Positions 1 to 5,232 of a DNA stretch of 5,752 nucleotides are shown one piece after another. Made by a program: the position numbers and the translations under genes. Source of the DNA: Planctomycetota bacterium (GTDB lineage: Bacteria; Planctomycetota; UBA1135; UBA2386); the NCBI GenBank assembly GCA_020425885.1, contig JAGQRA010000043.1, forward strand, positions 1 through 5,752, in the 5' to 3' direction. Within the stretch, counting starts at the first letter, position 1, and each line of letters begins with the position of its first letter. The notes below the pieces were generated by a model. It saw only the letters and a list, made by a program, of their open reading frames with translations, was not told where the DNA came from and searched no databases.

Positions 1-3000
1 ACCAACCGAATCACCGCGCTGCTCGCGGCGAGCGATGGGGCGCTCTGCATCGGAACCGAAGACCAGCGCGCCTTCCGCTATGCGAACGGTCGCTTCGAGC
101 CGATCGAACTCGGCTCAGACCCCCTTGTCACGCAGATCGGCGAATCCGCGGACGGCAGCATCTGGATCGCCGGTCGCGGTGTCACCCAATGGCGTGCCGG
201 GTCGAGCCGGTGGTATGACCTCGATGTCGATCAGGACTTCGCTGAGGCCCTGTATCCTCTGGGCCCCGACAGCGTGTGGGTCGAGTCGGTCTCGGCGCAA
301 CACGTGCTCGCAGGCGGAGTCTCCACACTCCAGAGCGGCGCCCCTGTCATCGCGATCCTGCGGGCTCCTGACGATCGTCTCTGGACCCTGTTGGAATCGC
401 CCGGCTCGGCGCCGTTCGGTTCTGCACTGATCGTCGAGCATGCCGAAGTCGGCAAGATCAACCGGGCCTTCGCCGATTCGCACGGGCAGGTCTGGATCGC
501 TTCGACCAAAGGCCTGTTCAGGCAACGCCAACCTCTCGAGCCCTCGACGCGCAGCATCACACCCGTGAGCGCGCTGGCTCTCGACCGGCCGACATCGTGC
601 CGTTCGGTCTTCGAGGACCGCGAGGGCAACCTCTGGGCTGGTTGGGAACAACTCGGCGTCTGCAGACTGCGCCCGTCGACCACGACCCGCGTGTTCGAAA
701 CCGGCGGCACCGTCATCGCACTCGCTTCGGATGGCGACGGAGGAGTCGCGTTCAGCGGAACCGCACCGGGATTGACCGCGATGGCCTCGGACCTGTCGCT
801 GAAGGAGATCGAGCCACCGGACCCCGAGACGCCCCGAGTGCGGCAGCTGCTGCGAGATTCCAACGGCCACCTGTGGAGCCGCCGCAACGACCGGGTTTCC
901 AGGCAAGGCGGCGGCGCCGACGACAGCTGGATGCTGAGCACGTCGTGCATCGCGGAGGATCCGCGTGGAACGGTCTGGGCCGCCGCCAATGGCGAGTTGT
1001 TCGAATTGGATGGCCAGCCACCGACCCGACACGTGCTCGCCGACGCGGGGCAAGCGCAGTCGATCGAGAGCCTCGTCTTCGACGCGGACGGCGCGGCCTG
1101 GTTCACCTGCTCCCGTTCTCGTGAGATCTGCCGGTGGGCGGACGGCGCCCTCGAGCGCCATCGCCTGCCCGCCGATATCGCCGGCGTTGCCATCCGACAC
1201 CTTGCCAGTGATGGCGAAGGCAGGATCTGGATCTCGACCTACGGCGCCGGGTTGGGCCGACTGCAGAACGGCGAGGTTCGCCTGGTGGATTCGGCCGCCG
1301 GACTGCTCGACGACTCGTTGGGCCACATCTTCGTCGTCGACGACAGGCTCTGGCTGAACAGCAACCGCGGCGCTTTCACCGTGCGGTTGACCGATCTCGA
1401 TCGTTGGTTCGACGTGGACCCCACGGAACCCCTGACGTGCTATCAGGCCTGCGATACCGAGGGCAACGGCGCCGAAGGATTCCGGGCCGCTGACGGCACG
1501 CTGTGGCTGCCCACGGTCAATGGGCTCATCAACATCGAGCCGACGCTGCAGCTGCGACTCGCCGCTCCACCGGTCCTGATCGAGGGCATCGTCGCCAACA
1601 GCACCCGTCTCGTGCCGAACGGAGACGAGATCCTCGGCATCCAGCCCGGTGACGGCAGCCTCGAGGTGTCCTACACCGGCCTCAGCTTCGCCGCTCCGAA
1701 GCGTGTGCGGTTCCGGTATCGCCTTCAGCCAGCATCCACTGAGGCCGTGGCGAGATGGGTCGAAGCCGGCAACCGGCGCACGGCGTACTTCACCAACCTC
1801 GATCCCGGCGATTACGAGTTCCACGTTACCGCCTGTAACAGCGAAGGCACCTGGAGCTCGCAGCCTGCCACCGTGCGACTAGCCTTCGAACCGCACTTCT
1901 ACCAGACCGGTTGGTTCAAGCTGTTGCTTGCCTGCCTTACCACCATGGTCATTGCCGGTATCCATCTGGTACGCACCTCGACCGTGCGTCGACGCAATCG
2001 GCAGCTGAACGCGGAGATCGAGGCCCATCATCACACCGAGGCCGTGTTGCGCGAACGCGAGGCGACCCACCGCGCCCTGGCCGAGACCGCAACCGACGGC
2101 ATCCTGATCGTCGACGGCTCACTCCGCATCGAGTATGCCAACACCGCGGCCCGATCGATGTTCGGCGACGAAGGTCCGCACCTGGAGTCCTTGCCCTTGA
2201 CGAGTGTCCTGGTGGATGACGACGCCGGCCCCAACACGGTCGAAGAACTGTTCGAAGGCGACGGCCGGCGAGCCCTACCGCTGCGGGGCCGGCGTGGAGA
2301 GGGCAACTTCCCGATCGAGGTATCGAGCGGAAGCATGCTCCGCTCCGATGGCAAGACCGCGTTCGTGTTGATCCTGCGCGACGTCACGACCAGGCGGCGA
2401 CTGGAGCAGCAATTGGCAGAGGCCAGGAAGCTCGAGGCCGTTGGCAGACTTACCGGCGGCATCGCCCACGACTTCAACAACATCCTCACCGCACTTCTGT
2501 GTCAGGCCGCAATCCTCGACGACGACCTCGATGGCGGGCGTGACACGAACACCGCGAAGATGAGCGTCGATCAGATCCGACGCAGCGCCGAGCGGGCAGC
2601 ACGGCTCGTACGGCAGCTGCTCACGTTCGCGCGCCAACGCGTCATCGAGCCTCGTCTCATCGACCCGAACGAGACCATCACCGAATTGCAGCCGATGCTG
2701 CGCAGCATCGTCCCCGCGATCGTCGATCTGCAGTTGGACCTGGCTCCGAAGGTAGGTCTGGTCTTCGTCGATCCACACGAACTCGAGCAGGTTCTCGTCA
2801 ACCTGGTCGTCAACGCCAGGGACGCGATCGAGAACAAGGGGACGGTCCGGATCGCCACCAATCGCGTGCGGGTCGAATCGAGCCGGGACGAGGACCTGCC
2901 ACCCGAATCCGCGAACGCCCACGTTGCCATCAGCATCGCCGACGATGGCCGCGGCATGCAGACCGAGGAACAGGAGCGGGCCTTCGACCCGTTCTACACC

Positions 3001-3621
3001 ACCAAACCGACCGGCAGCGGCACCGGGCTAGGTCTCGCTTCTGCCTACGGCTTCGCCAAGCAGGCCGGCGGCCGGATCGAGGTCGAGAGCGCCCCGGGCG
3101 AAGGTGCGACGTTCACGATCTACTTGCCCGTCGTGCGATCGCTCGAGCCGCTGCCTCCGCTGCCTTCCCTCGATCGACGGCCTTCGGCGGCGTCACCGCG
3201 ACCCGACCACCCCCCCGCTTCTGGCCCTAGCCCATCGCCACCGTCCGGCCATGGGACGATCCTGATCTGCGATGACGACCATTCGGTCCTTCAGACCGTC
3301 GCCCTGATCCTCCGCAGTCGCGGCTATGAGGTGCTGACGGCGCCGCGACCGGATGTGGCGCTCCAGCTGTTCACCGAGCACCGCGGGCGCATCCGGATGC
3401 TGGTCACCGACATCGTCATGCCCATCATGGATGGTCGCGAACTTGCTGGAGAGATTCGGCAGGTGGAGCCCGAACTGCCGGTCCTCTTCATGTCTGGCTA
3501 CACCCCGAGCGCGCTCAGGTCCTCCGAAGACGATCCCCGGTCGGACTTCCTGAACAAGCCGTTCGCACCGAATGATCTGGAGGACAGGGTGGCCGTCCTC
3601 TTCTGCTCGCGCAGCGGATGA
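1..3621 (+). CDS. Hybrid sensor histidine kinase (two-component propeller, Y_Y_Y, TM, PAS, HisKA, HATPase, receiver), 5'-partial
   Basis: The frame is open from base 1 to a TGA at 3619-3621, giving 1206 visible residues; the start and any signal peptide lie outside. Residues 1 to about 530 form a propeller sensor. Its recurring D-G-x-hydrophobic-W motif has Trp at 55, 93, 128, 165, 212, 292, 326, 367, 410, 451 and 502, with degenerate copies near 16 and 253. That makes about 13 blades, so one blade of a double seven-bladed propeller is probably missing. A Y_Y_Y domain (about 553-634) and one membrane helix (638-657) follow, then a charged helical linker and PAS (about 688-805). The kinase core has the H-box with phospho-acceptor His823, N-box Asn934/Asn938, D-D-G-R-G-M at 981-986 and GTGLGL at 1007-1012. 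A Pro/Ser-rich linker (about 1046-1085) leads to a receiver with Asp1091/1092, acceptor Asp1137, Ser1165 and Lys1186. The propeller should sense a periplasmic ligand. All catalytic residues are present. There is no C-terminal DNA-binding domain, so a separate partner must carry the output. The ligand is unknown. Confidence 0.96.
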   Translation, partial: TNRITALLAASDGALCIGTEDQRAFRYANGRFEPIELGSDPLVTQIGESADGSIWIAGRGVTQWRAGSSRWYDLDVDQDFAEALYPLGPDSVWVESVSAQHVLAGGVSTLQSGAPVIAILRAPDDRLWTLLESPGSAPFGSALIVEHAEVGKINRAFADSHGQVWIASTKGLFRQRQPLEPSTRSITPVSALALDRPTSCRSVFEDREGNLWAGWEQLGVCRLRPSTTTRVFETGGTVIALASDGDGGVAFSGTAPGLTAMASDLSLKEIEPPDPETPRVRQLLRDSNGHLWSRRNDRVSRQGGGADDSWMLSTSCIAEDPRGTVWAAANGELFELDGQPPTRHVLADAGQAQSIESLVFDADGAAWFTCSRSREICRWADGALERHRLPADIAGVAIRHLASDGEGRIWISTYGAGLGRLQNGEVRLVDSAAGLLDDSLGHIFVVDDRLWLNSNRGAFTVRLTDLDRWFDVDPTEPLTCYQACDTEGNGAEGFRAADGTLWLPTVNGLINIEPTLQLRLAAPPVLIEGIVANSTRLVPNGDEILGIQPGDGSLEVSYTGLSFAAPKRVRFRYRLQPASTEAVARWVEAGNRRTAYFTNLDPGDYEFHVTACNSEGTWSSQPATVRLAFEPHFYQTGWFKLLLACLTTMVIAGIHLVRTSTVRRRNRQLNAEIEAHHHTEAVLREREATHRALAETATDGILIVDGSLRIEYANTAARSMFGDEGPHLESLPLTSVLVDDDAGPNTVEELFEGDGRRALPLRGRRGEGNFPIEVSSGSMLRSDGKTAFVLILRDVTTRRRLEQQLAEARKLEAVGRLTGGIAHDFNNILTALLCQAAILDDDLDGGRDTNTAKMSVDQIRRSAERAARLVRQLLTFARQRVIEPRLIDPNETITELQPMLRSIVPAIVDLQLDLAPKVGLVFVDPHELEQVLVNLVVNARDAIENKGTVRIATNRVRVESSRDEDLPPESANAHVAISIADDGRGMQTEEQERAFDPFYTTKPTGSGTGLGLASAYGFAKQAGGRIEVESAPGEGATFTIYLPVVRSLEPLPPLPSLDRRPSAASPRPDHPPASGPSPSPPSGHGTILICDDDHSVLQTVALILRSRGYEVLTAPRPDVALQLFTEHRGRIRMLVTDIVMPIMDGRELAGEIRQVEPELPVLFMSGYTPSALRSSEDDPRSDFLNKPFAPNDLEDRVAVLFCSRSG

Positions 3622-3687
3622 TCCTTCGCCAGGTCTGTCGGGCACGAGCAGCAGGCAGCCCCGCAAGCGGCCGGACTGCGCGATCGA

Positions 3688-3948
3688 TCACGGCGCACGC
3701 GAGTGCGAACCGTCACAGAACGGAGCGGCCCTCGATTCGCCGCAGGCACACCAGGCAACGCTACGGGCCGTTTCGAACTCGACTTTGAGCGGCGAGAGCC
3801 CGGTACCCCTGTGGGTGCCATCGCACATCGGGTAGCTCACACTCTTCTCGCAGCGACACCACGCGTACTTGCGCGCCTCACAACGAAGCGTGAAGGGCTT
3901 CCTCTGCTTTCGGCCTGGCGGGGTCGGTGGATCGAAGTCCGACTCCAT
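3688..3948 (-). CDS. Dual CDGSH-type iron-sulfur protein
   Basis: This 86-aa protein carries two complete CDGSH signatures (C-x-C-x2-S-x3-P-x-C-D-G-S/T-H). The first uses Cys31, Cys33, Cys42 and His46 (CDGTH variant); the second uses Cys67, Cys69, Cys78 and His82 (CDGSH). In this family each motif binds one [2Fe-2S] cluster through three Cys and one His. Two motifs in one chain suggest a pseudo-dimeric, soluble protein; there is no membrane helix, unlike mitoNEET. Family roles are redox or cluster transfer, and the partner here cannot be read from sequence. The frame stays open upstream to an ATG at 4035, inside lexA. The ATG at 3948 is preferred because GAGGA lies 4 nt before it and it falls 7 bp after the lexA stop, while the extra 29 residues of the longer form are low-complexity. 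The C-terminus ends four residues after His82, as is usual for two-motif bacterial members. Cotranscription with lexA is likely. Confidence 0.92.
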   Translation of the reverse strand: MESDFDPPTPPGRKQRKPFTLRCEARKYAWCRCEKSVSYPMCDGTHRGTGLSPLKVEFETARSVAWCACGESRAAPFCDGSHSRAP

Positions 3949-3952
3949 CGGT

Positions 3953-3957
3953 TCCTC
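3953..3957 (-). promoter_or_regulatory. Ribosome binding site of the CDGSH gene, overlapping the lexA stop
   Basis: On the minus strand GAGGA lies 4 nt before the ATG at 3948. Its first two bases (3957-3956) are also the last two bases of the lexA TGA stop (3958-3956). It decides between the starts at 3948 and 4035. It also implies that ribosomes finishing lexA are positioned to initiate on the next gene. Confidence 0.75.
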
Positions 3958-4579
3958 AACGGAACCGTCGAATGACACCACGAACGACCCCGCGCACCTC
4001 GACCTCTCTGGTGTAGATCGGTTCCATGCTCGCATTGGCCGGCTGCAGGCGAATCACGCCGTCGCGTTCGCGGTAGAAGCGCTTCAGGGTCGCCTCTTCA
4101 CCTTCGAGGATCGCGACCACGATATCGCCATCGTTGGCGTGCTCGCGGCGCTCAATCACCACCAGGTCCCCGTCGTCGATGTGGTCTTCGATCATCGACT
4201 TGCCTTTGACGCGGAGCAGATAGATCCGATCGCCGGTTGGAACGAGGTCGGTGAGGCTCATGTCCTCTCGATCCTCCAATGCCTCGATCGGGCTGCCGGC
4301 GGCAATCCTGCCCACCAGCGGGACCGTTGGGACCTGGGATGCGGGCGACCCGTCTTCGGAATCGGGGTCGTGGAGGATGGCTACGGCGCGCGCCTTGGCA
4401 CGATCGCGATGAATCGCCCCCTTTCGGGTCAGCTGGTTCAGGTGCTCATGCACCGTGATCTTGCTGACCCCCAAGGCTCCGGCAGCCTCCTCGAGTGTCG
4501 GTGATATGCCCTTTTCGCGGCGGTAGTCTCGGAAGTAACGCAGAACACGAATCTGCTTCTCCGTAAGCATCAGGTCCAC
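3956..4579 (-). CDS. lexA: LexA, SOS-response transcriptional repressor
   Basis: The protein has 207 aa, the normal LexA length. Residues 1 to about 70 form the winged helix domain, opening with LTEKQ and containing the recognition region S-K-I-T-V-H-E-H-L at 39-47. A short acidic linker follows, then the S24 peptidase-like domain. The self-cleavage bond is Ala94-Gly95 in the context V-G-R-I-A-A-G-S-P-I. The catalytic dyad is Ser128 (G-K-S-M) and Lys166 (A-T-L-K-R-F). Every element for RecA-stimulated autocleavage is present, so it should repress DNA-damage genes until cleaved. The recognition region resembles Bacillus LexA (T-V-H-x-H) more than E. coli LexA (N-A-A-E-E-H), and by eye is one residue shorter than either. 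The start is a GTG at 4579, preferred over the ATG at 4570 because GGGAGGG sits 7 nt upstream of the GTG. The gene reads into a CDGSH gene 7 bp downstream and converges on the kinase gene. Confidence 0.96.
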   Translation of the reverse strand: MDLMLTEKQIRVLRYFRDYRREKGISPTLEEAAGALGVSKITVHEHLNQLTRKGAIHRDRAKARAVAILHDPDSEDGSPASQVPTVPLVGRIAAGSPIEALEDREDMSLTDLVPTGDRIYLLRVKGKSMIEDHIDDGDLVVIERREHANDGDIVVAILEGEEATLKRFYRERDGVIRLQPANASMEPIYTREVEVRGVVRGVIRRFR

Positions 4580-4586
4580 TGCAGAG

Positions 4587-4593
4587 CCCTCCC
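4587..4593 (-). promoter_or_regulatory. Ribosome binding site of lexA
   Basis: GGGAGGG on the minus strand is a strong Shine-Dalgarno sequence with a 7-nt spacer to the GTG at 4579. The in-frame ATG at 4570 would be 16 nt away, too far, so this site supports the GTG start. Confidence 0.7.
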
Positions 4594-4651
4594 TTGGGTG
4601 CTGACTGGTCTGAATGAGGCTGGCATTCGCGGTGCCGGTGCTGTCGGTGAG

Positions 4652-5053
4652 CTACCCGAACAAGACGAGAACCACGAACAGGGCGATGAACATACAGGAA
4701 GTTGCCAGTTCGGCAGCATGACGAAACCTCTTGGAGGCAAAGGCCCTCTTGGACTCAAAGGACCTGCCGCCCACACCCTCGGCCTGATTGGGTGAAAGGG
4801 CCGGCGCCCCCACGGCCGTAGATGGCTGCCGTGCCGTGGGGACGCTGACCAGACGAGTGACGGCCAGTGAGCGAGGTGGGTTGCGCCTGAGGGGCTGGGC
4901 AGCCGGGACAATCCCAAAAGAGGTGATCCTGATGGACGTGAGGTGATGGTCGGAGCGGAGATCACCGTCACGCTGCCGCAGGGATGATGGCTTGGCGATG
5001 AGGGCGGCGGGCCGGTTCGGGTAAGGCAGGAGACGCTGGTTGGCGAACTTCAT
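4652..5053 (-). CDS. Possible small basic protein with a C-terminal membrane helix, upstream of lexA
   Basis: I do not recognise this 133-aa ORF. In its favour, the ATG at 5053 has GAGG (5059-5062) with a 5-nt spacer, GC3 by hand count is about 73%, and it points into lexA 72 bp downstream. The predicted chain is basic and Arg/Pro/Ser-rich up to about residue 110. It ends with a hydrophobic stretch, M-F-I-A-L-F-V-V-L-V-L-F-G, followed directly by a TAG stop, so it could be a tail-anchored single-pass protein. A shorter form of about 40 aa from the GTG at 4774 is also possible. Against it, two stem-loops and a tandem repeat lie inside, much of the composition is what random GC-rich sequence would give, and there is no family match by eye. 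Small membrane proteins near lexA act as SOS division inhibitors in some bacteria; applying that here is speculation. Confidence 0.35.
   Translation of the reverse strand: MKFANQRLLPYPNRPAALIAKPSSLRQRDGDLRSDHHLTSIRITSFGIVPAAQPLRRNPPRSLAVTRLVSVPTARQPSTAVGAPALSPNQAEGVGGRSFESKRAFASKRFRHAAELATSCMFIALFVVLVLFG
4658..4672 (-). promoter_or_regulatory. GTTC-N7-GTTC direct repeat upstream of lexA (possible SOS box)
   Basis: On the minus strand GTTC and GTTC are separated by exactly 7 bases, starting 79 bp before the lexA GTG. This is the form of the alphaproteobacterial LexA operator. Two more GTTC words lie just upstream (4676-4679 and 4688-4691), at other spacings. The match falls where a hydrophobic Val/Leu/Phe stretch would be encoded, and Phe TTC codons after a codon ending in G create GTTC by chance, so it may be coincidence. 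Confidence 0.3.
4727..4762. repeat. 18-bp tandem duplication, two copies
   Basis: The copies at 4727-4744 and 4745-4762 share CCTCTTGGA, two variable bases and CAAAGG, matching at 15 of 18 positions. In the possible minus-strand ORF the repeat keeps frame and encodes two related hexapeptides, F-E-S-K-R-A and F-A-S-K-R-F. It may be a simple slippage duplication. Confidence 0.6.
4803..4847. repeat. Long imperfect inverted repeat (stem-loop)
   Basis: The arms CCCCACGGC (4808-4816) and GCCGTGGGG (4833-4841) are perfect complements over 9 bp around a 16-base loop. Beyond one C/A mismatch, three more G-C pairs, a G-T pair and a final pair extend the stem to about 4802/4847. GCCGT occurs twice in the right half, so an alternative shorter pairing with 4812-4816 is possible. 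Neither side is followed by a clear T-run, so a rho-independent terminator is not supported. An RNA leader structure or protein site is possible. Confidence 0.55.
4937..4972. repeat. Bulged inverted repeat (stem-loop)
   Basis: CGTGAGGTGAT (4937-4947) pairs with ATCACC (4961-4966) and TCACG (4968-4972), with a single bulged G at 4967. That gives 11 base pairs and a 13-base loop. AGGTGAT also occurs at 4921-4927, exactly 20 bp before the copy in the stem. No T-run follows on either strand. The function is unknown. Confidence 0.5.
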
Positions 5054-5062
5054 CGGGACCTC

Positions 5063-5106
5063 GTTCGGGATCGGTTCGGCTCATGTTAGCGACATGTTCG
5101 TCTAAC
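5063..5106. promoter_or_regulatory. Four GTT(C/A)G elements at exact 11-bp spacing (candidate LexA or other repressor operator)
   Basis: Elements start at 5063, 5074, 5085 and 5096: GTTCG, GTTCG, GTTAG, GTTCG (CGAAC on the other strand), so they face the same side of the helix. The first pair is a perfect GTTC-N7-GTTC, the alphaproteobacterial SOS box form; CGAAC is also the half-site of the Bacillus SOS box. The third element, GTTAG (5085-5089), makes an inverted pair with CTAAC at 5102-5106. The array overlaps the ribosome binding region of the possible minus-strand ORF at 5053 and lies between divergent genes, as expected of an operator. OmpR/PhoB-type regulators also use 11-bp direct repeats, so the binder is unproven. 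Confidence 0.5.
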
Positions 5107-5110
5107 GCAA
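5083..5110 (-). promoter_or_regulatory. Weak candidate sigma-70-like promoter toward lexA
   Basis: On the minus strand TTGCGT (5110-5105) and TAACAT (5088-5083) are separated by 16 bp. They match the -35 and -10 consensus at three and four of six positions. Transcription would begin about 20-25 bases before the ATG at 5053. The box lies inside the phased repeat array, which is why it is listed despite the weak match. Confidence 0.2.
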
Positions 5111-5152
5111 CCCAAATATCTCCATCCTCCCTTCGGCCCATTATGTGGATTG

Positions 5153-5165
5153 GCCTGGCCCAGGC
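5153..5165. repeat. 13-bp perfect palindrome upstream of the hemerythrin-like gene
   Basis: GCCTGG and CCAGGC flank a single central C, about 70 bp before the ATG at 5233. The one-base centre rules out an RNA hairpin but would suit a dimeric regulator. A palindrome this short can arise by chance in GC-rich DNA. Confidence 0.3.
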
Positions 5166-5232
5166 GAAATCTTGTGCCGCCCGGGGCAGTTGCTTGCTCG
5201 CAACCATGAGGCTGTCGGCTCTATCACGAAGG

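Larger units (their letters stand above)
4580..5232. other. Gene-poor control region between lexA and the hemerythrin-like gene
   Basis: These 653 bases contain no recognisable protein family on either strand. They hold one possible 133-aa minus-strand ORF, an 18-bp tandem duplication, two imperfect stem-loops, a four-unit phased repeat and a 13-bp palindrome, each listed separately. Because lexA leaves leftward and the hemerythrin-like gene rightward, promoters for both probably lie here. No canonical sigma-70 promoter is clear on the plus strand. Confidence 0.7.

Noticed and set aside
115..1824. 569-codon open frame on the minus strand opposite the kinase
   Set aside because: It is a mirror of the strongly biased codons of a clear propeller domain. 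It shows no recognisable motif and an implausible composition.
3622..3687. Bidirectional terminator between the convergent kinase and CDGSH genes
   Set aside because: Only a tiny CCGC-AA-GCGG stem is present, with no T-run on either side.
3707..3721. Another GAAC-N7-GAAC (GTTC-N7-GTTC) match
   Set aside because: It lies inside the second CDGSH motif and is fully explained by its conserved codons (Phe-Cys-Asp-Gly-Ser). It also warns that single matches to this pattern can be chance.
3688..4035. Longer CDGSH protein starting within lexA
   Set aside because: The ATG at 3948 has a good ribosome binding site, and the extra N-terminus is low-complexity sequence overlapping lexA by 80 bp.
4598..4795. 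Plus-strand 65-aa frame with a collagen-like Gly-Pro-Leu pattern
   Set aside because: The pattern comes only from the 18-bp DNA duplication. There is no ribosome binding site.
4570..4971. Minus-strand frame whose TGA overlaps the internal lexA ATG (TGATG), with an internal ATG preceded by AGAGG
   Set aside because: Its translation is Ser/Pro/Cys-rich, typical of a wrong frame, and it competes with a better-supported frame on the same strand. The lexA start is the GTG upstream of that overlap.
5063..5106. CRISPR-like repeat array
   Set aside because: The units are five conserved bases at 11-bp spacing, far too short for repeats and spacers, and no cas gene is present.
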